From: Longimicrobiales bacterium
Lineage (GTDB): Bacteria > Gemmatimonadota > Gemmatimonadetes > Longimicrobiales > Gaopeijiaceae
Length of the DNA stretch: 64,000 bases
Assembly (NCBI GenBank): GCA_958296005.1
Contig: CATQHQ010000002.1
Span: 248,001 to 312,000 of the forward strand
Reading direction: 5' to 3'
The notes under the pieces are model-generated. The model saw nothing but the letters and a program-made list of their open reading frames with translations, did no database searches and was not told the origin of the DNA. The position numbers and the translations under genes are program-made. This document shows, one piece after another, positions 17,180-25,992 of the stretch. Within the stretch, counting starts at the first letter, position 1. Each line of letters begins with the position of its first letter.

Positions 17180-18180
17180 GTGAGGTTCGCGTCTTCGCGC
17201 CGGGCTCCGTGTCCAACATCGGCTGCGGCTACGACGTCTTCGGCATGGCGCTGGAGGGTCCGGGCGACGTCGTGACGGCGCGGCTCGTGGAAGACGGGGG
17301 CGAGGGCGTCTTCTCGGTCTCGGTGTCGGGCGACGGCGGACGAGTGCCGACGGACCCGGCCCGGAACTGCGCGGCGGTGGCAGCCCAGGCGGTGCTGGAC
17401 CGGGTCGGCGCGGGGCGCGGCGGTCGCGTAGGCGTGGCGCTGGATGTGCGGAAGGGACTGCCCCTGGCGGCGGGGCTCGGGGGAAGCGCGGCCAGCGCGG
17501 CTGCGGGTGCCGTGGCGGCGGACGCGCTCCTCGGCGGCGGACTGGACCAGACGACGTTGCTGGAGTGCGTAGTGGCCGGCGAGCGACAGGGCTCCGGGGC
17601 GTCCCATATCGACAACGCCGCGCCCGCCCTGGCCGGCGGGTTCGTGCTCGTGCCTCCGGGGAAGCCCCTTCGGATCGTCCGGCTCCCGACTCCGGTCGAT
17701 TTCGTAGCGGCGGTGGTGCGCCCGCATCTGGAGGTGGAGACGGCGAAGGCGAGGGCGCTTCTGGGCGAGGCGATCGCTCTGTCGGCCGGCATCCGGCAGT
17801 GGGGCAACACGGCGGGCCTGGTTGCGGGCCTGTACCAAGAGGACTGGGAGCTCTTGGGCCGTTGCATCGACGACGCCGTGGCGGAGCCGGTTCGGGCGCG
17901 GCTCGTTCCCGGCCTCGAGGAGGCGAAGCGGCGGGCGCTGGCGGCGGGCGCGGTGGGCGCAGGGTTGTCCGGTTCCGGGCCCTCGGTCTTCGCCATCTGC
18001 CGAGGACGGTCGGCGGCCCGGGAAGCAGCCCGGGCGATCGCCGACGCTTTCCGCAGCGAAGCCGGCGTGGACGCGGACGTAATCGTGTCGCCGCCCAGCC
18101 CCACGGGCGCGAGGGTTCTGGGGACCTCCGCGTCCACCAGGGCCGCAACTGCTGGCACCGGAGGTTCCGTCGGCGGGTGA
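17176..18180 (+). CDS. thrB: Homoserine kinase
   Basis: A 334-residue GHMP-family kinase that phosphorylates L-homoserine, the penultimate threonine step. Seen: the N-terminal APGSVSNIGCGYDVFG block characteristic of ThrB, the GHMP phosphate loop PLAAGLGGSAASAAAG (about residues 95-110), and the C-terminal GAGLSGSGPSVFAI motif 3. The start ATG at 17176 overlaps the upstream stop (ATGA), and its own stop overlaps thrC (GTGA). The in-frame region before 17176 is the shadow of the previous gene. The C-terminus is extended by a short Thr/Gly/Ala tail. Expected to be cytoplasmic. Confidence 0.95.
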   Translation: MSEVRVFAPGSVSNIGCGYDVFGMALEGPGDVVTARLVEDGGEGVFSVSVSGDGGRVPTDPARNCAAVAAQAVLDRVGAGRGGRVGVALDVRKGLPLAAGLGGSAASAAAGAVAADALLGGGLDQTTLLECVVAGERQGSGASHIDNAAPALAGGFVLVPPGKPLRIVRLPTPVDFVAAVVRPHLEVETAKARALLGEAIALSAGIRQWGNTAGLVAGLYQEDWELLGRCIDDAVAEPVRARLVPGLEEAKRRALAAGAVGAGLSGSGPSVFAICRGRSAAREAARAIADAFRSEAGVDADVIVSPPSPTGARVLGTSASTRAATAGTGGSVGG

Positions 18181-19508
18181 GGCTGATCGCCACCGGTGCC
18201 CACGGGCCCGGCCCCCGCCCGCCAAGTCGCGCCTGGACGTTCCGCGACGCGCTCTTTTTGGGCCAAGCCCCGGGCGGCGGACTCTTCGTCCCCGAGTCGT
18301 TGGCGTCGCTGCCGCCCAGCAAGCTGCGCTCGATGGCGGGGAGCTCCTTTGCCGAGCGGTCGTTCGTCGTCGCCTCCCACCTCCTGGCCGACGAGTTCTC
18401 CGACGACCTGCTGCACAAGGTCGTGCACGAGGCCCTGAATTTTCCGGCGCCTTTGCGGCCCTTGGAGCCGGGCGTACACATGCTGGAGCTCTTCCACGGC
18501 CCGACGCATGCGTTCAAGGACGTAGGCGCCCGCTTCATGGCCCGGATGATGTCGGCGCTTCGTCCCGCCGACGCTGGCCCCGTCACGGTGCTCGCGGCGA
18601 CCTCCGGCGACACGGGCGGCGCCGTCGCCCACGCGTTCTTTGGCCTTCCGGACGTGCGCGTCGTCGTCCTGTACCCACGGGGCCGGGTAAGCTCCCGGCA
18701 GGAGGCCCAGTTCTCCACCCTCGGCGGCAACGTCGCGGCGTTCAGCGTTCGCGGCGCCTTCGACGACTGCCAGCGACTTGTGCGCGAAGCGTTCGCCGAC
18801 CGAACCTTGTGCGAGGCGCACGGGCTTACTTCGGCCAACTCCATCAACATCGGCCGGCTGCTGCCCCAAGTCTTCTACTACTTCCACGCCTGGGCAGAGC
18901 TGGGGCGGGACACCTCGACGGCCGACCGGGAGTTGGTGGTCTCCGTTCCCTCCGGCAACTTCGGCAACCTCGCCGCGGGACTCATCGCCCGTACGCTGGG
19001 GGTGCCGATCGCCCGCTTCGTCGCCGCGACCAACGCCAACTCGGTAGTCCCCGACTACTTGGCCACCGGCGGCTACCGGCCCCGCCCCTCCATCGCCACC
19101 ATCTCGAACGCCATGGATGTGGGCGACCCGAGCAACTTCCGCCGCATCCGCCACCTCTTTGGAGGCGACTTGCACGCGCTCCGGGACGCCGTCGCCGGTT
19201 CCGCGTGGACCGACGACCAAACCCGAGAGTGCATTCGGGAGCTGTGGCGCCGCCGAAAGGTCGTCCTCGACCCCCACACTGCCGTCGGCCTTCTGGGGCT
19301 GCGAAGGGAGCTCCGCCACCGGCCGGACGCGGAGGGAATCGTTCTCGGCACCGCCCATCCGGCCAAGTTCGCGGAAGCCGTCGAACCGCTGACGGGCGGG
19401 CCGGTGCCGGTTCCGCCGGGGCTGGCGCGGGCGATGAAGCTGCCTCGCCGGTCGGTCGCGGTCGAGCCGAAGCTGGCGGCCCTGCGGGAGGCGCTGGACG
19501 GCCTCTAA
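18177..19508 (+). CDS. thrC: Threonine synthase
   Basis: A 443-residue PLP enzyme converting O-phospho-L-homoserine to threonine. Seen: the PLP lysine in GPTHAFKDVGAR (Lys114), the phosphate-binding AATSGDTGGAVAHAF, NSINIGRLLPQ and the later SGNFGNLAAG. The length fits the class with a long N-terminal domain, as in E. coli ThrC (about 430 aa). The start is GTG at 18177, overlapping the thrB stop (GTGA), which indicates translational coupling and matched expression. Aspartokinase and homoserine dehydrogenase genes are not adjacent. Confidence 0.95.
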   Translation: MRLIATGAHGPGPRPPSRAWTFRDALFLGQAPGGGLFVPESLASLPPSKLRSMAGSSFAERSFVVASHLLADEFSDDLLHKVVHEALNFPAPLRPLEPGVHMLELFHGPTHAFKDVGARFMARMMSALRPADAGPVTVLAATSGDTGGAVAHAFFGLPDVRVVVLYPRGRVSSRQEAQFSTLGGNVAAFSVRGAFDDCQRLVREAFADRTLCEAHGLTSANSINIGRLLPQVFYYFHAWAELGRDTSTADRELVVSVPSGNFGNLAAGLIARTLGVPIARFVAATNANSVVPDYLATGGYRPRPSIATISNAMDVGDPSNFRRIRHLFGGDLHALRDAVAGSAWTDDQTRECIRELWRRRKVVLDPHTAVGLLGLRRELRHRPDAEGIVLGTAHPAKFAEAVEPLTGGPVPVPPGLARAMKLPRRSVAVEPKLAALREALDGL

Positions 19509-19701
19509 GGCCCTTGGCGCAAGTCCCGTGGACGGCAGATCGGCGGACCAATGCCATGCCGTTGGGACATCGTCATGCTCCGTTGAGCACGGGTGCTTCC
19601 GCAGAGGTTGAACCCCGACGCGAGGTTGCCAGATTGGTAGCCCCCCGAGCGGTGCCGGGCCTCCAGTTCCCCGCGCCCCAGCCCTCCAAAGGAGCAACCG
19701 A

Positions 19702-20754
19702 ATGGCGGACTTCGCAGCGAACGTGGTTCGAGTCGGGATCGAAGATCATCCCAACGCCGACGCCCTGGAGATCGGCAAGGTCAACGACGTGACGGTGATC
19801 GTCGCCAAGGGGAAGTACAGGACCGGCGATCTTGCCGCCTACATCCCCGAGGCCGCGATCGTCCCCGACGATGTGCTCGAGCTGCTGGGCCTCGTCGGCA
19901 AGCTGGCGGGCAAGCAGAGGAACCGGGTGAAGGCGATCAAGCTGCGCGGCGTCGTGTCCGGCGGACTGCTGCACCCGCTGGGCGTCGGGCGCCTCGAGGG
20001 CGTCGAGTTGGCCGAGGGCGACGAGGTGACGGAGCTGCTGGGCCTCGTCAAGTACGAGCCGCCGATCCCGGTGAGCATGAGCGGGCAGGTGTTCGGGGCC
20101 CGGGGGGCGACGGTCCAGTACGACATCGACAGCATCCGTCGCTACCCCGAGCTGCTGCCCCGGCAGACCTCGGTCGTCGTGACCGAGAAGCTCCACGGAA
20201 CTTGGTGCTGCCTGGGCTGGCACCCCGATTTCGGCGATATCGTGAGCTCGAAGGGAATGAGCGGTCGCGGGCTGGCGCTTCGCCTGACGGAAGAGAACGC
20301 AGGCAACCTGTACGTCCGCACCTTCCGCGCCTGGGAGGAGTGGCTGCGGCTGGTCCTCGGACACCACCGGGAGACGGAGACGCCGTACTACGTCCTCGGC
20401 GAAGTCTTCGGACGCGGCGTTCAAGACCTGCACTACGGTCTCCCCAACCCAGGCTTCCGCGTCTTCGACGTCAGGGTCGGCCCGCGCTACCTGCCCTGGC
20501 CCGAGGTGGAGGCGCTGGCGACCGCCCATGACGGTCCTGGCGTGGTTCCTGTTCTGGGCGTCGTGGAGGACTGGCCCGAATGCGAGAAGTACGTCTCCGG
20601 CAGCACGACCTTCGGCGGCGAGCACATCCGAGAGGGCGTCGTCATGCGCCCGATGGAATCGTCCTGGAGCGTCGGCGACCCGGAGGAGCGCCCCATCGCG
20701 AAGTGGGTCAGCGACGCCTACCGAGTCAGGAAGGGCGGCACGGACTTCAACTGA
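19702..20754 (+). CDS. ATP-dependent RNA ligase, Rnl5 (Deinococcus DRB0094) type
   Basis: A 350-residue nucleotidyltransferase resembling the Deinococcus radiodurans RNA ligase DraRnl (342 aa). The N-terminal ~120 residues form an OB-fold-like module (MADFAANVVRVGIEDHPNAD). The C-terminal part carries the covalent nucleotidyltransferase motifs: motif I EKLHGT with adenylylated Lys163, SSKG at 182-185, motif III-like FRVFDVRV at 252-259, motif IV EGVVMRP (311-317), and motif V IAKWVSDAY (332-340). DraRnl seals 3'-OH/5'-phosphate nicks where the 3'-OH strand is RNA, consistent with an RNA-repair role. The start ATG has AAAGGAG seven bases upstream. It stands alone between thrC and a peptidase gene. 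Confidence 0.9.
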   Translation: MADFAANVVRVGIEDHPNADALEIGKVNDVTVIVAKGKYRTGDLAAYIPEAAIVPDDVLELLGLVGKLAGKQRNRVKAIKLRGVVSGGLLHPLGVGRLEGVELAEGDEVTELLGLVKYEPPIPVSMSGQVFGARGATVQYDIDSIRRYPELLPRQTSVVVTEKLHGTWCCLGWHPDFGDIVSSKGMSGRGLALRLTEENAGNLYVRTFRAWEEWLRLVLGHHRETETPYYVLGEVFGRGVQDLHYGLPNPGFRVFDVRVGPRYLPWPEVEALATAHDGPGVVPVLGVVEDWPECEKYVSGSTTFGGEHIREGVVMRPMESSWSVGDPEERPIAKWVSDAYRVRKGGTDFN

Positions 20755-20846
20755 GCCGTGGGGAACCCCAAGGGCGATTGACAGGAGACCAGCCCGGGGG
20801 CGACGCTGGACGCTGGGACCCACGCCTCCAGCAGGAACGCCATCTC

Positions 20847-23057
20847 ATGTCGCTCGTTCACGCGCTTGCCCGCTCGCTCGTCTCCCGCCGGCCCGCGATC
20901 GTCGGCCTTCTCGGCCTCGTGCTGGCCGTTGCCTGCAACCGGTCCCCGTACCCTCTACCGCCGGAGACGGCGCGCCAGCCGGTCGTGGACACCCTCCATG
21001 GCGTCGTCTTCACCGACGACTACCGATGGCTGGAGGATCAGTCGAGCCCCGAGACCCGTGCTTGGATCGCCGCGCAGAACGCATATGCGGAGCAGATCGT
21101 AAGCGACACGACCCTGCGCGACGCGCTGCAGGAGCGGCTGACGGAGCTCATGGACGTCCCCGGCGCCGTGTTCCCGCGCAGGAGCGGCGACTACGAGTAC
21201 TTCGCCTTCCGCAAGCCGGGGCGGGAGGTCGCGGCGATCTACCGTCGCCCGGTCCCCGAAGAGCCGGAGGACGGGCCGCTGGATACGAGTGCCGACTACG
21301 AAGTCGTGATCGACCCGCTGGACTTTCACCCCGACGCCACCACCAGCGTCGCGATCCGGGACTTCTCGCCGGACGCGTCGCTCATGCTCTACGCCGTTCG
21401 CGACGGGGGACAGGACGAAGTGAGCCTCCGGGTCCGCGACCTCTCCACAGGCGAAGACCTGCCGGACCGACTGCCCAACGCCCTTTACGGCAACGTCTCG
21501 TTCAGCGAGGACGGCGGCGGCTTCCACTACGTGCACAGGTCGCGCCAAGCCGGCCCGCGGCTGCGCTACCACCTCCTCGGCACCCCGGTTGAAGAAGACG
21601 CCGAACTGTTCGGCGCCGGCCCCGGTGCCGACGGCGAGAGCGTGCCGGGCATCGGCCCAGCCGGGATCGCCCCCACCAGCTTCCTGGGCTTCGCCCGGGC
21701 CGGAGACGATCGCTTCGTCTACACCGTCCAGCACGGCTGGGCGCGCACCGACGTGTACGTGCACGACTTGGGGGCCGGCACGCCGCCGTCGCCGCTCGCG
21801 GTGGGCGACCCCGCGCGCTTCAGCGTCCGCTGGGTGGACGGCGAGATCTTCATGCTCACGAACTTGGACGCGCCCAACAACCGAGTCGTCGCAGTGGACC
21901 CCGACGCGCCCGCCCAAGCCGACTGGCGGGAAGTCCTGCCCGAGACCGAGGACGTGCTCGCCGGCTATCAGATCATCGACGAAAGCATCTTCGCCAGCTA
22001 CGTGCACAACGCGAGCAGCCGGATCGTCCGCTACGACACCGACGGAACGCGGACGGGCGAGCTGCCCGTGCCCGATCACCATGTCGCCACCGTTCGCGGC
22101 TGGCGCGACGGCGCCGCCCTCCTCACTCTCACGTCGCTGATCGCGCCGTCCCACGTCCTCAAGCTGGACCTGGAGACCTTCGAGACCGAGGAGTGGCTTC
22201 CGTCCCGGAGGCCGTTCGATGGTGCGCAGTACGAAGTTGCGCAAGTGTGGTACACGTCCAAGGACGGGAGCCAGGCGCCGATGTACCTGGCCCACAGGCG
22301 GGGACTCGATCCCACCGGCGACGCGCCCACGCTCCTCTACGGCTACGGCGGCTTCAACGTGAGCCTCCTGCCGCGCTTCGACGCTCGCGCCGCCGTCTGG
22401 ATGGAACGAGGCGGCGTCTACGCCATGGCGACCCTTCGCGGCGGAAGCGAGTTCGGCGAGACGTGGCACCGCGACGGGATGCTCGACAACAAGCAGAACG
22501 TCTTCGACGACTTCATCGCCGCGGCCGAGTGGCTCGTGGACAACGGCTACACCAACCCGGACCGGCTGGCGGTTCGCGGGGTCAGCAACGGCGGTCTTCT
22601 GGTCGCCAGCGCCCTGACCCAGCGACCGGAGCTGTTCCGCGCCGTCTTCTGCGGCTTCCCCGACCTGGACATGGTGCGCTTCTACCAGTTCACCGAGACC
22701 AACAACCTGCCGGCCCTGCTTGAGTACGGGAACGCCGCCGTCGAGGACGAGTTCCACGTGTTGCGCGCGTTCTCGCCGTACCAGAACGTCCGCGCCGGCG
22801 TGGAGTACCCGGCGGTCATGCTGACCCAGGGCGACTTGGACACCCGCGTCCCGCCCCTGCAGGCCCGGAAGATGACCGCTCGCCTGCAGGCGGCCACGGG
22901 GTCGCGACTGCCGGTAATCCTCGACTACGACCCTCGAGCCGGCCACGCCGGAGGCCGCGCCTTCAGCCGCAACGTCCGCAACACGGCGATGGAGCTGGCG
23001 TTCCTGCTGGGCCAGCTGGAGGTGGCGGCCGAGACGCCGGCGACGGGTCCGCAGTAG
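20847..23057 (+). CDS. Prolyl oligopeptidase family serine peptidase (S9), probable lipoprotein
   Basis: A 736-residue S9A prolyl oligopeptidase: an N-terminal beta-propeller (about residues 45-470) and a C-terminal alpha/beta hydrolase. Catalytic Ser is in GVSNGG (Ser580), Asp in DLDTRVPP, and His in AGHAGG near the C-terminus. YGYGGFNVS and RGGSEFGETWH are typical S9A blocks. The first 30 residues are a signal peptide ending LAVAC, so the enzyme is probably an exported, lipid-anchored peptidase cutting short peptides after proline. The start ATG at 20847 follows AGGAA about 9 bases upstream. It is transcribed alone and ends 27 bases from the convergent MFS gene. Confidence 0.92.
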   Translation: MSLVHALARSLVSRRPAIVGLLGLVLAVACNRSPYPLPPETARQPVVDTLHGVVFTDDYRWLEDQSSPETRAWIAAQNAYAEQIVSDTTLRDALQERLTELMDVPGAVFPRRSGDYEYFAFRKPGREVAAIYRRPVPEEPEDGPLDTSADYEVVIDPLDFHPDATTSVAIRDFSPDASLMLYAVRDGGQDEVSLRVRDLSTGEDLPDRLPNALYGNVSFSEDGGGFHYVHRSRQAGPRLRYHLLGTPVEEDAELFGAGPGADGESVPGIGPAGIAPTSFLGFARAGDDRFVYTVQHGWARTDVYVHDLGAGTPPSPLAVGDPARFSVRWVDGEIFMLTNLDAPNNRVVAVDPDAPAQADWREVLPETEDVLAGYQIIDESIFASYVHNASSRIVRYDTDGTRTGELPVPDHHVATVRGWRDGAALLTLTSLIAPSHVLKLDLETFETEEWLPSRRPFDGAQYEVAQVWYTSKDGSQAPMYLAHRRGLDPTGDAPTLLYGYGGFNVSLLPRFDARAAVWMERGGVYAMATLRGGSEFGETWHRDGMLDNKQNVFDDFIAAAEWLVDNGYTNPDRLAVRGVSNGGLLVASALTQRPELFRAVFCGFPDLDMVRFYQFTETNNLPALLEYGNAAVEDEFHVLRAFSPYQNVRAGVEYPAVMLTQGDLDTRVPPLQARKMTARLQAATGSRLPVILDYDPRAGHAGGRAFSRNVRNTAMELAFLLGQLEVAAETPATGPQ

Positions 23058-23084
23058 CGGGGGCGAGTCGGGTGCGGCGTCCCG

Positions 23085-24395
23085 TCAGCCTCCCGGCTGT
23101 CCCGGCGGCACCCGTCTGAACAGCCGCGCCAGCAGCACCAGCGCCGTGACGTACATGAGCGCGCCCAGCAGGAACGGTGCGCCCGGCAGCTGGAACGGGG
23201 CCGTCGGCGAGGTGAAGTAGCCGAACAGCACGCTGGTGAAGAGGATCGGCGCCACGATGGCGGTGAGGCTCATGAGCGACTGGATGCCGCCTTGGACCTT
23301 CCCTTGGTCCCGGGCCGTCACGCTCCCCGCCACCATGCTCTGGATCGCGGGGCCCGCGACGCCTCCCACGGACCCCAGCACGATGAACACCAGCAGCATC
23401 CACCCTTCCGTCGCCAGTCCGTAGCCCAGGAACGTCGCCACGGCCACCGCGAGCCCACCGAGGACCGCCCGGCGTTCGCCCCAGCGGCGGATCACCGGCT
23501 GGACCAGGCCGCCCTGCACGACCGCGGCCATCACGCCCACCAGCCCCAGCGAGAGCCCGTTGGCGCGCTCGTCCCAGCCGAACCTGTGGCCGGTGTAGAG
23601 CACCCAAGCCGTCTCCAGCCCCCGCTGGGCCAGCCCGATGAAGACGAACGACACGGACAAGCCGGCCAGCAGCCGGTTGGACCCGAGCACGAAGAGGCTG
23701 CCGACCGGGTTGGCCTTCCGCCAGCTGAAGCTGTCGCGCTTCTCTGGCGGCAGGGACTCGGGCAGGACGAAGAAGCCGTAGAGCCAGTTCACCAGGGCGA
23801 GACCGGCGGAGGCGAAGAACGGAAGGCGGAGGTCGACACCGCCCAGCAGCCCGCCGGCGACGGGTCCGAAGATGAACCCCAGGCCGAAGGCGACGCCCAC
23901 CAAGCCGAAGTTTCGAGCCCTCGTCTCCGGCGGCGACACGTCGGCGATGTAGGCGTGAGCGGTCGTGAAGCTGGCGCCCATGATCCCGGCGATCACCCGT
24001 CCCGCGAAGAGCCAGCCGATCGTCGGCGCGAAGCCCATGATCAGGTAGTCGATCCCCAAGCCGAAGAGCGAGACGAGGATGACCGGTCGCCTGCCCACCC
24101 GATCCGAGAGCGCCCCCAGCAGCGGCGCGAAGAGGAACTGGGCCGCCGCGTACACCATCGCCAGAACCCCGAACCAGCGCGCCGCGTCCGACGTGGCTCC
24201 GCCGACGAACTCCTTGATCAGCTCCGGCAGGATGGGGATGATGATCCCGATCCCCAGCACGTCGATGAACACCGTGATCAGGATGAAGATCATGGCGGCC
24301 GGGCGGCCTTGGCGAGCCGAAGACCGCGTCCCGTCGCCGTTCGGCGATCCGCTGGCCGCGCCGCTCCGTCGCACCCCTTCGTCAGTACCGGTCAT
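23085..24395 (-). CDS. MFS transporter, TetA-like drug/H+ antiporter family
   Basis: A 436-residue major facilitator with about 12 hydrophobic segments. The DHA1 signatures are seen: the loop 2-3 motif GALSDRVGRRPVILVSLFG, FIDVLGIGIIIPILPEL in helix 1, and AGRVIAGIMGASFTTAHAYIADV in helices 4-5 with the Pro/Glu-rich SPPETRARNFG loop. These match TCR/Tet-family antiporters and related quinolone or multidrug exporters; substrate and resistance role cannot be inferred. About 35 polar residues precede the first helix and the true start may be internal. No divergent TetR-type repressor is present; the divergent neighbour is a zincin-like protein. Confidence 0.87.
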   Translation of the reverse strand: MTGTDEGVRRSGAASGSPNGDGTRSSARQGRPAAMIFILITVFIDVLGIGIIIPILPELIKEFVGGATSDAARWFGVLAMVYAAAQFLFAPLLGALSDRVGRRPVILVSLFGLGIDYLIMGFAPTIGWLFAGRVIAGIMGASFTTAHAYIADVSPPETRARNFGLVGVAFGLGFIFGPVAGGLLGGVDLRLPFFASAGLALVNWLYGFFVLPESLPPEKRDSFSWRKANPVGSLFVLGSNRLLAGLSVSFVFIGLAQRGLETAWVLYTGHRFGWDERANGLSLGLVGVMAAVVQGGLVQPVIRRWGERRAVLGGLAVAVATFLGYGLATEGWMLLVFIVLGSVGGVAGPAIQSMVAGSVTARDQGKVQGGIQSLMSLTAIVAPILFTSVLFGYFTSPTAPFQLPGAPFLLGALMYVTALVLLARLFRRVPPGQPGG

Positions 24396-24461
24396 CTAGA
24401 TTCCTTGGGGGAAGGCAATCCGAATTATGGCGCGTCCGACCCAATAGGGGGAAACGAGTCC

Positions 24462-25211
24462 ATGACATTCGACGCCTTCGAGAAGACGGCGCGCCGCGCG
24501 TTCGAGGAGATTCCCGAACACTACCGGGAGGGCGTGGACGGCCTCGTCGTCAAGCGGGAACCGCAGCCCCACCCCAACTTCCCCCACGTCTACACTCTGG
24601 GCGAGTGCGCCACGGAGAGCTACCCGTCGGGTTGGGACGGACCCGAGACCGTGCGGTCGCGGGTCATCCTCTACTGGGGGTCCTTTCTGGCGTTGGCAGA
24701 GCTGGACCCGCGGTTCGGCTGGCGCGAGCAGATATGGGAAACGCTCACCCACGAGCTGCGTCATCACCTGGAGTCGCTGGCGGACCGGGGCGACCTCTGC
24801 GGGGTGGACTACGCCATGGAGCAGACCTTCCGCCGGGACGACGGACAGGAGTTCGAGCCCGCCTACTACCGCAGCGGCGACAGGATCGGCCCGGGCATCT
24901 ACGCCGTGGAGGACGACGTGTACATCGAGCAGGAGTGGCGTGAAGCCGACTTCGCGCGAGCGCAGGCGATCCGCTTCGCTTGGGGAGGCCGCACTTTCGA
25001 CGTGGAGCCTCCAGCGGAGATCGGGGACGTGCACTTCGTGCGGATCGTGGAGGGCGTGCCGTCGCCGCCGTACCTGGAGTTGGTACTGGTGCGCAAGTCG
25101 TCTTGGTTCGCGCGGCTGCGCGGCTTTCATCGGCGAAGGGGACAGGACGTCTTGGAGTCGGACGCTCGTGCTCGAGAGTCGGAGCCGAACCGCGCTTCCG
25201 TCCCGGGCTGA
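24462..25211 (+). CDS. Metallopeptidase-family (zincin-like) protein
   Basis: A 249-residue protein with a zinc-peptidase-like helix THELRHHLESLAD (HExxH variant HELRH, about residues 100-104). It follows the PF06262-type layout in which a small zincin begins with a Phe/Glu-rich helix and a VxxEP block (here FEEIPEHYREGVDGLVVKREP). The C-terminal 150 residues are longer than usual for that family and unrecognised. The ATG at 24462 is preceded by AGGGGGAAA. No signal peptide is seen, so it is probably cytoplasmic. Proteolytic activity in this family is generally unproven. Confidence 0.75.
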   Translation: MTFDAFEKTARRAFEEIPEHYREGVDGLVVKREPQPHPNFPHVYTLGECATESYPSGWDGPETVRSRVILYWGSFLALAELDPRFGWREQIWETLTHELRHHLESLADRGDLCGVDYAMEQTFRRDDGQEFEPAYYRSGDRIGPGIYAVEDDVYIEQEWREADFARAQAIRFAWGGRTFDVEPPAEIGDVHFVRIVEGVPSPPYLELVLVRKSSWFARLRGFHRRRGQDVLESDARARESEPNRASVPG

Positions 25212-25350
25212 AGGGCAGGTCGAACCGGGCCCGTTGTCGGCCGGGCCGCGGGCTCTTTACTGTACCGGCCTAGCCCGCTGGAACCCTCGACCAGCCTCTG
25301 GTGTAGCCTATAGTCCCACGAGGCAGAGCGCCCCAAGGAGTAGATCGACG

Positions 25351-25992
25351 ATGAGAGATCGGAAGAAGTGCTTCGCCCCTTGCCGGTTGATGGGCCGCCG
25401 ACCCCTGGCCCTTCTGGCCCTCCTGGCGCCGATCTGGGGTTGGGGATGCGCCTCGAGCGGGTCCTCCAGCGAAGAGGACGCGATGCCGACCCCGGCCCAG
25501 ACCCGGAGCGTGGTGCGGATCGACGGCTACAGGCCGGTGGAGATCTTCAACGAGCCGGGGATCGGGATGCGCACGATCGACGCCGAGGTCGGGATGGCTT
25601 GGCGGGTTCTGGGAGGGGTCTACGAGCAGCTGGGCATCCCCGTCGCCCAGTCCGACCCCAACGGGAGGCAGCTCGGCAACCCGGGCTACCTGGCGCGGCG
25701 GGTGGACGGCGAGCGCATGAACAGCGTCGTAGACTGCGGCTCCGACTTCTCCGGCCCGCTGGCGAACCAGTACGACATCACCTTGACGGTGATCACCAAG
25801 CTGACTGCCAAGGGGCCGGAGAACACCCAAGTGGTGACGGTGATGGACGCCTACGGCCGGCCGCGGGCGGTCAGCGGCAACTCGATCCACTGCACGTCAC
25901 GGGGCGTGCTGGAGATGAAGATCGCCCAGAAAGTGGCGGAGGCGCTGCAACCGCCAGACGAGGGGCGGCCTCAGCAGGACAGACAGCGGTGA
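25351..25992 (+). CDS. Predicted lipoprotein of unknown function
   Basis: A 213-residue protein with a basic n-region, a hydrophobic core and a likely lipidated Cys (GWGCASSG, near residue 33), then a Ser/Glu linker and a compact domain (about residues 50-200). I do not recognise the domain. It has paired Cys residues (VVDCGSDFSG and IHCTSRG) that could form a disulfide. The start ATG at 25351 has AAGGAG 10 bases upstream. Its 3' end overlaps the convergent ankyrin gene by 22 bases. A Gemmatimonadota-restricted family is possible but untested. Confidence 0.75.
   Translation: MRDRKKCFAPCRLMGRRPLALLALLAPIWGWGCASSGSSSEEDAMPTPAQTRSVVRIDGYRPVEIFNEPGIGMRTIDAEVGMAWRVLGGVYEQLGIPVAQSDPNGRQLGNPGYLARRVDGERMNSVVDCGSDFSGPLANQYDITLTVITKLTAKGPENTQVVTVMDAYGRPRAVSGNSIHCTSRGVLEMKIAQKVAEALQPPDEGRPQQDRQR

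Noticed and set aside
15326..18850. A 1174-codon minus-strand frame spanning dipeptidase, sterol desaturase, thrB and part of thrC
   Set aside because: It crosses four real genes in other frames or strands and has a Pro/Arg-rich, domain-free product.
20955..22946. Long minus-strand frame opposite the prolyl oligopeptidase
   Set aside because: Antisense shadow of an S9 peptidase with intact catalytic motifs.
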